Below are positions 35,183-43,059 of a stretch of DNA of 64,000 nucleotides, piece by piece. The notes beneath the pieces were generated by a model. The model did not search any database. It saw nothing but the letters and a program-made list of their open reading frames with translations, and was not told where the DNA came from. Made by a program: the position numbers and the translations under genes. Every line of letters begins with the position of its first letter. Position 1 is the first letter of the stretch. Origin of the DNA: Butyrivibrio sp. (GTDB lineage: Bacteria > Bacillota > Clostridia > Lachnospirales > Lachnospiraceae); the NCBI GenBank assembly GCA_017615275.1, contig JAGAAO010000047.1:1-64000 (forward strand), given 5' to 3'.

Positions 35183-37319
35183 TAAGATAAAAGCTAACAG
35201 AAAGAGTATGGGCAAACGAAGACTCTGGGCATATGTTCTGGTTCTTCCGGCAATGGCCGTTGCTTTTGTTGTACCATTACTTCTTTACTTATTAAGAGCA
35301 ATAAATTACGCAAATGATTACGCTCAGACAAGGGAAGTTCTTCTTTACGAGAAGCAATGGAGCGTATTAAGAATTATAGGTTTTGACTCGCCACTTATAG
35401 CAGTTGTTGGTCTGATGGGAGTAATATATGCATTTATGGGATTCTCCTATCTGTTTAGTAAGAGTAAGCTTGATTTTTATCTCAGTTTACCGACTACGAG
35501 TGCACGCAGAGTATTAAATGCTTTTGCTGTTGCGCTTTCTAATTTTACATGCATATTGCTTGCAGTTGAGATCGCCGCAATACTTGTTGCTGCGATTTTT
35601 GGTGCGCTCAGCGGACCGGTTTTGATTGCGGTACTTATTCAGACAATCAGAATGCTTGTTTTCTTCTATGCTTGTTTCACCATGACAACATTGGCGATCA
35701 TGTTATGCGGAACAAGGATCATTGCAATTTTAATGGCGGCTTTTCTGTTATGTATTACCTGTGTTTTCAGTTTGGAGATGTACGGACTTAAGAGGGTATT
35801 TTTTGTGACCTTTAGCAGAAAAAGTATTCCGAGTCCCTTTTTATCTCCGGTATATGATGCTTATACGGGGTATACGGGTTCTCTGGATGCTCTTAAATTG
35901 TATGACAGGGCACCGTATAAAATGGCAGATATCATGAGCACATACATGAACAATGTGTTTGCGTGTGATATGGATATGATCTTTACGGCTGTTTTGGCAA
36001 CTGTTGCAGTATATTTCATATATAAACACAGAAGAGCTGAGCATATAGGTAAGACTGTTATTTTAAGACCCGTCAGATGGGTATTAAAGGTTATAGGCTG
36101 TATAGTTACATCACTTGCCGGAATGATTGTTATATACATACTTTATTCCAAAGTATGGAATCACAGTTTATATATAGTACTTTGCGTTGCAATGCTTGTT
36201 ATCTGTATATTAATGGGATGTCTTATTGAAATAGTACTGGATGCAAATGTAAAGAGCTTTTCAAAAGGAAAGTCACAGACACTCATGGCGCTTGCGATAC
36301 TTCTTCTTATATTCTTTATATACAGAGGGGATCTCATCGGTTATGACTGTTATGTTCCGAAAGCATCTTCTGTGGAATATTGTGCGCTGTATACTCATGA
36401 GCCTTATGGTTATTATTCTATGTATGATGAAACTCGTACTAGATATATAAAGAATAATATGAGGGTAAAAGATGTTGAGCCTTTTTTACAGATGGCGAGA
36501 GTGAGCATGGATTATTCCAGATCAAAGAGAGAAGCAAAACGTCCTTCGGGATGGCCTATGACTCTTACATATAAGCTTAAGAACGGCAAAACAGTATATA
36601 GGAATGTTACGATTCCTTATGATATTGATCCCGATCTCATGGATAAGGTTACATCAAGTGATGAGTTTAAAAAGGGATATGTACCGTGTTTTGGTGATAT
36701 TATTGCTTCGGAGAATGTAGATTTATATTTTGAGACCAGGAGCGAATATAAAGTGCTTCTAAGGATTGATCCACAAGAATTCCTTGAGTGTTACAGACAG
36801 GATGTTATGGAAAATTATAAATTCTCTTCTTTGAAAAACGGAAGATATGTCGGACGTGTAGAAATAACTGCAGATATGATAGATCGTTTTGATACATATG
36901 AATATCCGCTGGGAGAAAATTATTCACATACTATTGAATATTTGAAAAAATATAATATATATCCGAAGAGCTTTGATATTGATCTTGATAAGGTTACTGA
37001 AGTAAATATTACGAATAATTGGCCCGGATATGATTTTGATTCCAATACAGATGAAGAGGTAGCTGATATGTATAACGGAATACACAGCTACGATTTCACG
37101 GAAAAAAACTATACCGATAAAGAGCAGCTCAAAGAAATAGTTTCAAATGTTGATTCGTCTTATTCTGACGGCGACTGGGCATATATATATGACAAAGATG
37201 AAGTGCAGTATTGGATGAGCATGAAGTGTAAAGACAATTATGGTGGGGAATCTTACGTTAATTGTAATTTTTTAAGACATAAAGTACCTCAGTTTGTCAA
37301 AGAGGATTTAAATAATTGA
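35154..37319 (+). CDS. Large ABC-2-like membrane permease
   Basis: 721-residue integral membrane protein: about eight to ten hydrophobic helices to roughly residue 420, including two close pairs in the first 220 residues, then a ~300-residue soluble region rich in Tyr/Asp that should face outside. The layout is that of permease subunits encoded after GntR-ATPase pairs in Firmicutes; no specific family name is certain. An in-frame GTG at 35133 exists, but CGGAGG at 35138-35143 sets the start at 35154. Substrate unknown. The soluble part has no recognised enzyme motif. Confidence 0.75.
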   Translation: MTSANLSWGDKIKANRKSMGKRRLWAYVLVLPAMAVAFVVPLLLYLLRAINYANDYAQTREVLLYEKQWSVLRIIGFDSPLIAVVGLMGVIYAFMGFSYLFSKSKLDFYLSLPTTSARRVLNAFAVALSNFTCILLAVEIAAILVAAIFGALSGPVLIAVLIQTIRMLVFFYACFTMTTLAIMLCGTRIIAILMAAFLLCITCVFSLEMYGLKRVFFVTFSRKSIPSPFLSPVYDAYTGYTGSLDALKLYDRAPYKMADIMSTYMNNVFACDMDMIFTAVLATVAVYFIYKHRRAEHIGKTVILRPVRWVLKVIGCIVTSLAGMIVIYILYSKVWNHSLYIVLCVAMLVICILMGCLIEIVLDANVKSFSKGKSQTLMALAILLLIFFIYRGDLIGYDCYVPKASSVEYCALYTHEPYGYYSMYDETRTRYIKNNMRVKDVEPFLQMARVSMDYSRSKREAKRPSGWPMTLTYKLKNGKTVYRNVTIPYDIDPDLMDKVTSSDEFKKGYVPCFGDIIASENVDLYFETRSEYKVLLRIDPQEFLECYRQDVMENYKFSSLKNGRYVGRVEITADMIDRFDTYEYPLGENYSHTIEYLKKYNIYPKSFDIDLDKVTEVNITNNWPGYDFDSNTDEEVADMYNGIHSYDFTEKNYTDKEQLKEIVSNVDSSYSDGDWAYIYDKDEVQYWMSMKCKDNYGGESYVNCNFLRHKVPQFVKEDLNN

Positions 37320-38242
37320 AATTGCATTCAATAAAATTAAATAGCATAAAGACAAATAGCATAAAGAAGAAAAGAGCCATGAACTTTGAAAAGAAGAGCC
37401 TTTTTTCGTGGCTTTTTCTTCTACCTTCACTTATTGGAGTATTGGTGTTTTTTGTAATTCCATTCATCGTTGTTATCGGATATTCCTTTATGAACAATCC
37501 GATACAGAAAGAGTTTGTAGGTTTTTCAAACTATGTAAACGTATGGAACAACGCATCGTTTAGGGATGCAAGTCGTAATACTTTAGTGTTTTCATTTACC
37601 GCTGTTCCGCTTGCGGTTGTGTTTTCGCTGCTGATGGCGGTAATGATGGAATCCAAACTTCCTTACAAGAGCTACTTCAGATCGGCTTTCCTTAGTCCTC
37701 TGATGGTTCCTACGGCATCTATCGTGCTTATCTGGCAGATAGTGTTCAATTTTAACGGGATTTTAAATAACTTTCTTGTGAAGTTTGGAGATTCGAAGAT
37801 AGACTGGTTCAAATCCCAAGAAGGTTTTATAGTTATCATTTCACTTTTCCTATGGAAAAATCTGGGATATAACATGATCTTGTTTATGTCTGCACTTGCG
37901 GGCATACCGAAGGAACTTCTTGAGGTTGCAAAGATAGAGAGTGCCAACAAGTTTCAGGTCTTCTGGTACGTGAAACTCAGGTTCATGTCACCGACTATAT
38001 TGTTTGTGACCATCATGTCTTTGATAAATTCCTTTAAGGTATTCAGAGAAGTATATCTGCTTACGGGAGATTATCCGTACGGACCGTTTTATATGCTACA
38101 GCACTTTATGAACAATACTTTTGCGACACTGGATTATCAGAAGCTTTCTTCTGCGGCAATTATCATGTTCATTGTTGTTTCGGCGCTGATATACGTTTTG
38201 TACAGACTTGAGAACGAGTATGGAAAGGATGTTGAGGGATAA
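37316..38242 (+). CDS. Sugar ABC transporter permease, MalF-like
   Basis: Type I importer permease with six predicted transmembrane helices; the cytoplasmic coupling (EAA-type) loop is at EVAKIESANKFQVFWYVKLR (about residue 205). It would pair with the MalG-like protein encoded next and a solute-binding protein. A TTG at 37316 overlaps the upstream stop and has AGAGGA at good distance; an ATG at 37379 is the alternative. Between them lies a 13-bp direct repeat (37340-37352, 37355-37367) that gives the N-terminus a repeated N-S-I-K pattern. No dedicated importer ATPase is present, so a shared one would be needed. Confidence 0.88.
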   Translation: MKLHSIKLNSIKTNSIKKKRAMNFEKKSLFSWLFLLPSLIGVLVFFVIPFIVVIGYSFMNNPIQKEFVGFSNYVNVWNNASFRDASRNTLVFSFTAVPLAVVFSLLMAVMMESKLPYKSYFRSAFLSPLMVPTASIVLIWQIVFNFNGILNNFLVKFGDSKIDWFKSQEGFIVIISLFLWKNLGYNMILFMSALAGIPKELLEVAKIESANKFQVFWYVKLRFMSPTILFVTIMSLINSFKVFREVYLLTGDYPYGPFYMLQHFMNNTFATLDYQKLSSAAIIMFIVVSALIYVLYRLENEYGKDVEG

Positions 38243-38250
38243 ATGTTGAA

Positions 38251-39183
38251 ATGGAAAATCAGATTAACAACATATACAGGCTGAGAAACAAAAAGAAAAA
38301 AGAACTCAGCGACAGAACAAAAAAAATAATAGTCACCTCAGCAGCTTTGGTATTTGCTTTTATTTTCATCCTGCCGACGCTTTTGACGATAACCAATTCG
38401 TTTATGTCAGCAGGGGAAATAAATTCAAATTACGGAGCTATCTACAGTAATTTTGAAGGTGACAAGAAAACGTTTATATCGAAGACCGTAAACCTTAAGT
38501 TTATTCCGGATATGGTGACTTTTTCACAGTATTACACAGTCCTGCTTAAGAGTCCGGAGTATCTGTTGAAATTCTGGTATTCGATTATATATGCAGCTCC
38601 TATAGTTGTGATACAGCTTATGTTGGCTGTGTTTGCGGCTTATGGATTTTCAAGATATGAGAGCAAGTTTAAGAACGCAATCTTTTTCGGATACATCATT
38701 TTGATGCTTATGCCGTATCAGGTTACGCTTGTTCCCAATTATCTGGTAGCCGATTATCTTGGAATCTTGGATACGAAGTGGGCGATATGGCTTCCCGGTT
38801 TTTTTTCTCCCTTTGCCGTTTATCTTCTGACCAAGTTCATGAGAAGGATACCAAAAGAACTTATAGAAGCGGCTCAGATTGACGGAGCCAATGAATGGTA
38901 CATTTTTTCGAGAATAAATTACCCTCTTTGTAAAGGGGGCGTTGCTTCAATAGCAATACTTGTATTTTTTGATTATTGGAATATGGTTGAGCAGCCGCTT
39001 ATATTGCTCAAAGATGCGGATATGCATCCGTTATCTGTTTTTCTTTCGAAAATAACCAGCGGGGAGATTAGTCTCGCATTTGCTGTTTCGGTTATATATT
39101 TGATCCCGCCGTTACTCATATTTTTGTACGGCGAAGATTATTTGGTTGAGGGTATTTCATACCAAGGAGGAATTAAGGGATGA
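38251..39183 (+). CDS. Sugar ABC transporter permease, MalG-like
   Basis: 310 residues, six predicted transmembrane helices, coupling motif EAAQIDGANEWYIFSRINYPL at about 208-228 in the classical EAA-x3-G form. Partner of the MalF-like subunit eight bases upstream. A ~60-residue extracytoplasmic loop lies between helices 1 and 2. The stop overlaps the start of the adaptor gene (ATGA). Confidence 0.9.
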   Translation: MENQINNIYRLRNKKKKELSDRTKKIIVTSAALVFAFIFILPTLLTITNSFMSAGEINSNYGAIYSNFEGDKKTFISKTVNLKFIPDMVTFSQYYTVLLKSPEYLLKFWYSIIYAAPIVVIQLMLAVFAAYGFSRYESKFKNAIFFGYIILMLMPYQVTLVPNYLVADYLGILDTKWAIWLPGFFSPFAVYLLTKFMRRIPKELIEAAQIDGANEWYIFSRINYPLCKGGVASIAILVFFDYWNMVEQPLILLKDADMHPLSVFLSKITSGEISLAFAVSVIYLIPPLLIFLYGEDYLVEGISYQGGIKG

Positions 39184-40712
39184 ACAACGAGATTGAAACT
39201 GTTGTTGAGGAAAAAAGTAAAAAGAGGGATAGAAAAGACGTCATAAAAAATGTAGCGATAGTTTTCTTAAGCGTAATGCTTCTTCTTACATTTTTTTCAA
39301 ATACTATTATGAATTATTCGCTTCCTCAGGTTGCCACGGTTCAGGTGGAGAGAGGAAAGATTTCCAAACAGATAAGAGGAACGGGAGATATATCTGCTGA
39401 AGATCCTTATAACGTAACGCTTAAGGAGACCAGAAAGATATCCGGTGTTTCTGTCAAAGAGGGAGCTCATGTTGAGAAAGACGATGTGATTTTTCTTCTT
39501 GAGGATACAGAGTCACCCGAGCTTAGTGAAGCTAAGGACAAGCTCGATACATTGCAGCTTACATTCGATCAGAAGCTCTTTTCAGGAAAGGTTCCCGATA
39601 ACGTTATCACAAATGTAAGAAACGGTAAGAGTTCTACATATGATGCGTATCAGAAGAAGGTAAAAGAAGTAACGGACAGATATGATGCAGCTCTTGCAGC
39701 TGACAATGAGGCAGAGGCGCAGCTTAATTATATTACACAGAAAGCTGCTTACGAAAAGGCAGGAACAGATTATAACGCAGTAACACCGGGATATGTCAGA
39801 TCTCAGGCTGAGGCAGATAAGGCTGAAGCTGAGGCAAGAGGCGATGAGGAAAGAGTTAAAGACCTCAATGCAATGATCCAGGAAAGCCAGAAGGATGAAG
39901 CTCAGCTTGGAATATACGGCCAACAGATCGGGGCAAGTAACGAGCAGAAGGTTGCAACAGCAACAGAAGCAAAGAATAAAACCGCTCAGGAGCTTAAAAC
40001 AGCAGAGACTGAAAAGGAGAAGATGCTTGAAGGTCTTGGTATTGAGATTGAGCTTTTCATGTTAAAGGATCAGATCGCCGATCAGAAGAAGAAGATAGCA
40101 AAGCTTGAAGAGAATTCTGTAGGTGCATCGATCAAGGCACCTGTTGCAGGAACAATATCAAGCATTACCAAAGTTGCAGGAGAGACTGCAAGTCCCGATG
40201 AGACAATTGCCGTTATTCAGGTAGACGGAAAAGATATGACACTTGAGTTCTCTGTTACCACAGCCGAAGCCAAGAAACTGAAAGTCGGCGATGTGGCAGA
40301 GCCTACAGATAAGTGGCAGTTTAAAGAAGAGTTCAGAGCAATACTTAAGTCTGTCAAAAATGACAAGACCGATCCTTCGGGAAAGAAAGTTCTGACCTTT
40401 AAGGTAAACAGCACAGAGGTTACTCCGGGACAGTCCGTATCAGTATCAATCGGTGAAAAGCCCAAGGAATACGATATGGTAGTTCCCCGTAATGCAATTA
40501 AGGGATCCGGTAATGACAGACATGTACTTGTCGTAAAGCAAAAGAGTTCACCTCTCGGAAACAGATATATTGCTACAAAAGTTCCGGTTGAGGTTATTGA
40601 AGAAGATGATAACAACGCTGCGATAAATGCGGTGATCGAGGATTACGAGAGTGTTATAACAACAGCATCCAAACCTGTTAAAGCGGGAGAGCAGGTTAGA
40701 CTACAGGATTAA
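39180..40712 (+). CDS. HlyD-family membrane fusion/adaptor protein
   Basis: 510-residue adaptor with one N-terminal transmembrane helix (about 24-46), a split biotinyl-lipoyl-like domain (VQVERGKISKQIRGTGDI... and SIKAPVAGTISSITKVAGE), a long Ala/Glu/Lys-rich coiled coil between them (about residues 105-315), then beta-barrel and membrane-proximal domains. HlyD/MacA-type adaptors usually serve exporters, often with MacB-like permeases; in a Gram-positive cell they act at the outer face of the membrane. Finding one between sugar-importer permeases and solute-binding proteins is unexpected. Confidence 0.88.
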   Translation: MNNEIETVVEEKSKKRDRKDVIKNVAIVFLSVMLLLTFFSNTIMNYSLPQVATVQVERGKISKQIRGTGDISAEDPYNVTLKETRKISGVSVKEGAHVEKDDVIFLLEDTESPELSEAKDKLDTLQLTFDQKLFSGKVPDNVITNVRNGKSSTYDAYQKKVKEVTDRYDAALAADNEAEAQLNYITQKAAYEKAGTDYNAVTPGYVRSQAEADKAEAEARGDEERVKDLNAMIQESQKDEAQLGIYGQQIGASNEQKVATATEAKNKTAQELKTAETEKEKMLEGLGIEIELFMLKDQIADQKKKIAKLEENSVGASIKAPVAGTISSITKVAGETASPDETIAVIQVDGKDMTLEFSVTTAEAKKLKVGDVAEPTDKWQFKEEFRAILKSVKNDKTDPSGKKVLTFKVNSTEVTPGQSVSVSIGEKPKEYDMVVPRNAIKGSGNDRHVLVVKQKSSPLGNRYIATKVPVEVIEEDDNNAAINAVIEDYESVITTASKPVKAGEQVRLQD

Positions 40713-40714
40713 AT

Positions 40715-41887
40715 ATGAAAAAAGAAGTATTTGAGGTTTGTGAAAAACTAAAAAACAAAACAGTAGATTTTGCAAAGAAATCAAAAAAGACGCTGATACT
40801 GATCGCCATACTTCTTATTGTTGATATTGTCCTTGGGGTAATAAGCAGAATACTTGTAAGCGATATGCCTGAACAGGACGCAACTTCCAGATGGTCTGAT
40901 GAAAGATGTGCGCATGTAAGTCTGTTTTTTACGCAGGACCAGAACATAGACGACCATTTTATCAAGACTATGGAATATAACTTTATAACCGCTGTGAAGG
41001 AAGACGGTGTTCAGGTTGAGGAAGGCGATTACGACAGTTGCTACAGCGCAAGTGGCGTAGCGGATTTTAAGTACGGCGACAATTCTGTTACAAATGTGGA
41101 CACGGTAGGTGTTGCCGGGGATTTCTTTCTTTTCCATCCGCTTAACTTCGTTGCGGGCGGACCGTTTTATGATGATACGGATCTGAAAGATCACATTGTA
41201 ATAGATGAAGTTCTTGCATGGCATCTTTTCGGATCGGATGATGTCATCGGAGAATTCGTTGATGTAGGTGGTGTTCCTCATTATATTTCCGGAGTTTTCA
41301 AAAGAAAAGAAGGAAAGATAAGAGAAGCTGCCGGACCGCGTGATGATTTCCCGGTTGCGTATATTACTTATGACAGCCTTTCCAAGTATGGAAAGATACT
41401 GAGCGGAAGAGTTACGGAACAGGAAATTTCAGAAGACGGTAAAAAAGCAAGATTCGGTGGAATAAATTGTTATGAGATAGTGGGACCCAATCCTATTGAT
41501 AAGCTTATCTATAACAAATTAAAGGATAAATGCGGATTGGATGACAGGTTTTACCACATTTGCGAGAATTCCGAAAGGTTTAAGACAATTCCGCTCTATG
41601 AAGTTATCGGAGCATTCGGAACAAGGAGCATGTGGAGTAAAGCAATCTATTATCCAAGCTGGGAGAATGTTGCAAGGGGATATGAAGACATACTTGCGCT
41701 CCTATTGCTTTTCAGAACTATTCTGAAAGCGGTTGCGGGTATTGCACTATTCATTATTCTTAAAAAGAATTATGAACGTAACAGCATTGATTTCGATGCT
41801 CTTTATGCGAAATTGGCAGACAAGAAGTATGATATTGAAGTTGAACTTAATAAAAGGAAGAGGGACAAAAAAGGTAATGATGAATAA
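40715..41887 (+). CDS. MacB periplasmic-core-like membrane protein
   Basis: One transmembrane helix near residues 26-48, a ~280-residue extracytoplasmic domain, one C-terminal helix (about 330-352) and a charged tail. The domain resembles the periplasmic core of MacB/FtsX-type permeases: a VGVAGDFF strand, GGPFYDDTDLKDHIVIDEVLA, LFGSDDVIGEFVDVGG and YISGVF. Real MacB/FtsX permeases have four helices, so this is either a reduced subunit or a separate accessory protein. It starts two bases after the adaptor gene, the usual partner of such proteins. Confidence 0.7.
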   Translation: MKKEVFEVCEKLKNKTVDFAKKSKKTLILIAILLIVDIVLGVISRILVSDMPEQDATSRWSDERCAHVSLFFTQDQNIDDHFIKTMEYNFITAVKEDGVQVEEGDYDSCYSASGVADFKYGDNSVTNVDTVGVAGDFFLFHPLNFVAGGPFYDDTDLKDHIVIDEVLAWHLFGSDDVIGEFVDVGGVPHYISGVFKRKEGKIREAAGPRDDFPVAYITYDSLSKYGKILSGRVTEQEISEDGKKARFGGINCYEIVGPNPIDKLIYNKLKDKCGLDDRFYHICENSERFKTIPLYEVIGAFGTRSMWSKAIYYPSWENVARGYEDILALLLLFRTILKAVAGIALFIILKKNYERNSIDFDALYAKLADKKYDIEVELNKRKRDKKGNDE

Positions 41888-43037
41888 AAGGATTAATATA
41901 AAGCGGGTTGCGGGATGTTTTTTGACAACGGTTATTATGGCGACATCAATAACAGGGTGTGGCAAAAACAATAAAGATAAAGTCGAAGATGCAGCCGTTA
42001 AGGAGCTTTCCGGAGAAATTCCGGAAGCTTCAAAAGACGGCTGTATTTTTAAAGCTGAAGCTGTTGACGGAATATTAAAAGACGGAGAGTCGGTTAAGTA
42101 TCTTGATTATGTTGGCGGCAAGATCAGAGTTGTTGCATCGAACAGCGAAGAAAAGGTCAGATACATATCTTTTAATGAAGACGGATCTGATGTACAGTCT
42201 GTTGATATTCCGATTGACGGAGAAAATCTGTTTGCATACTATGCAGCTGACGAAGAAGGCAATCTCTATGCGCATATAGACAGATTTACGATCAAAGATG
42301 ACGTTGATCCTGAGGAGCAGGAAGGTGTTGCCCATGCAGGATATGAAGATGACAGCTTTGTTGAAGAGGAAGATCCGGAAGCGGCAGGTTCGGCTTCAAT
42401 GTCGGCTTCTGTAGATGAAGGCCCTGCGTCGGGATCTTATGAGAGGCTTGAATATGCCGTTGCCAAGTTTGACAGCACGGGAAAAGAAGTATTCAAGAAT
42501 GATATTTCTAAAGAGTTTTCTGTTGATGACATGTATTCGGGTATCTATTCCATGCATTGGATTAAAGGGTACGGACTTGTATTTAATACTTCGAGAGGAA
42601 TCGAGAAGTACGATGAGAAGGCAGGATTTAGTGTCATAATTGATATTTCTGAAATAAATAAGTTTTCTGATACGGTTGTAATGCTCTTTGAGGGTGCCGG
42701 AGACAAACTTATTTTACAGAGTTATAAAGATAATGTCGGCAGTGAATACAGACCTGTTGACCTTGAAAACAAGAAGGTTGGTGAACCGTATAAGGGCTTT
42801 GACAGTGAAAAGTTCTACACTTTCTCAGGCGGCGAAGGATATGATATCTATGCCAACGATGAGAGAGTGATCTATGGATTTGACAGCAAAGAGGATAAGC
42901 TTGTTGAAGTATTAGATCTTAAAAATTCTGAAATTGACGGTTTTGTGGATCCTATTGTAGCCGTAAATGACAAAGAATTTTTTGCAATAATTCCGGGTAT
43001 AGACGGTATTATGAAACTTACCGAAGCAGAAGAATAA
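41880..43037 (+). CDS. Propeller-only lipoprotein, first member of the paralogous array
   Basis: Lipoprotein (lipobox ITGC) homologous to the N-terminal halves of the six proteins that follow, sharing YLDYVGGKIRVV, DEEGNLYA, KFDSTGKE, SRGIEKYD, LDLKNSE-type and GGEGYDIYANDE segments. It stops just where the others pass into the solute-binding domain: IIPGIDGIMKLTEAEE aligns with the LSRLTKVRPEDV junction. It therefore has a predicted six-bladed propeller and no binding-protein domain. An acidic, Ser/Ala-rich insertion (about 42300-42430) occupies a loop that is variable across the family. Start at one of two adjacent ATGs (41877/41880), overlapping the upstream stop. Either a deletion product or a specialised surface protein. 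Confidence 0.75.
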   Translation: MNKRINIKRVAGCFLTTVIMATSITGCGKNNKDKVEDAAVKELSGEIPEASKDGCIFKAEAVDGILKDGESVKYLDYVGGKIRVVASNSEEKVRYISFNEDGSDVQSVDIPIDGENLFAYYAADEEGNLYAHIDRFTIKDDVDPEEQEGVAHAGYEDDSFVEEEDPEAAGSASMSASVDEGPASGSYERLEYAVAKFDSTGKEVFKNDISKEFSVDDMYSGIYSMHWIKGYGLVFNTSRGIEKYDEKAGFSVIIDISEINKFSDTVVMLFEGAGDKLILQSYKDNVGSEYRPVDLENKKVGEPYKGFDSEKFYTFSGGEGYDIYANDERVIYGFDSKEDKLVEVLDLKNSEIDGFVDPIVAVNDKEFFAIIPGIDGIMKLTEAEE

Positions 43038-43059
43038 AGGAGGTGGAAGGAAAGGAGTA

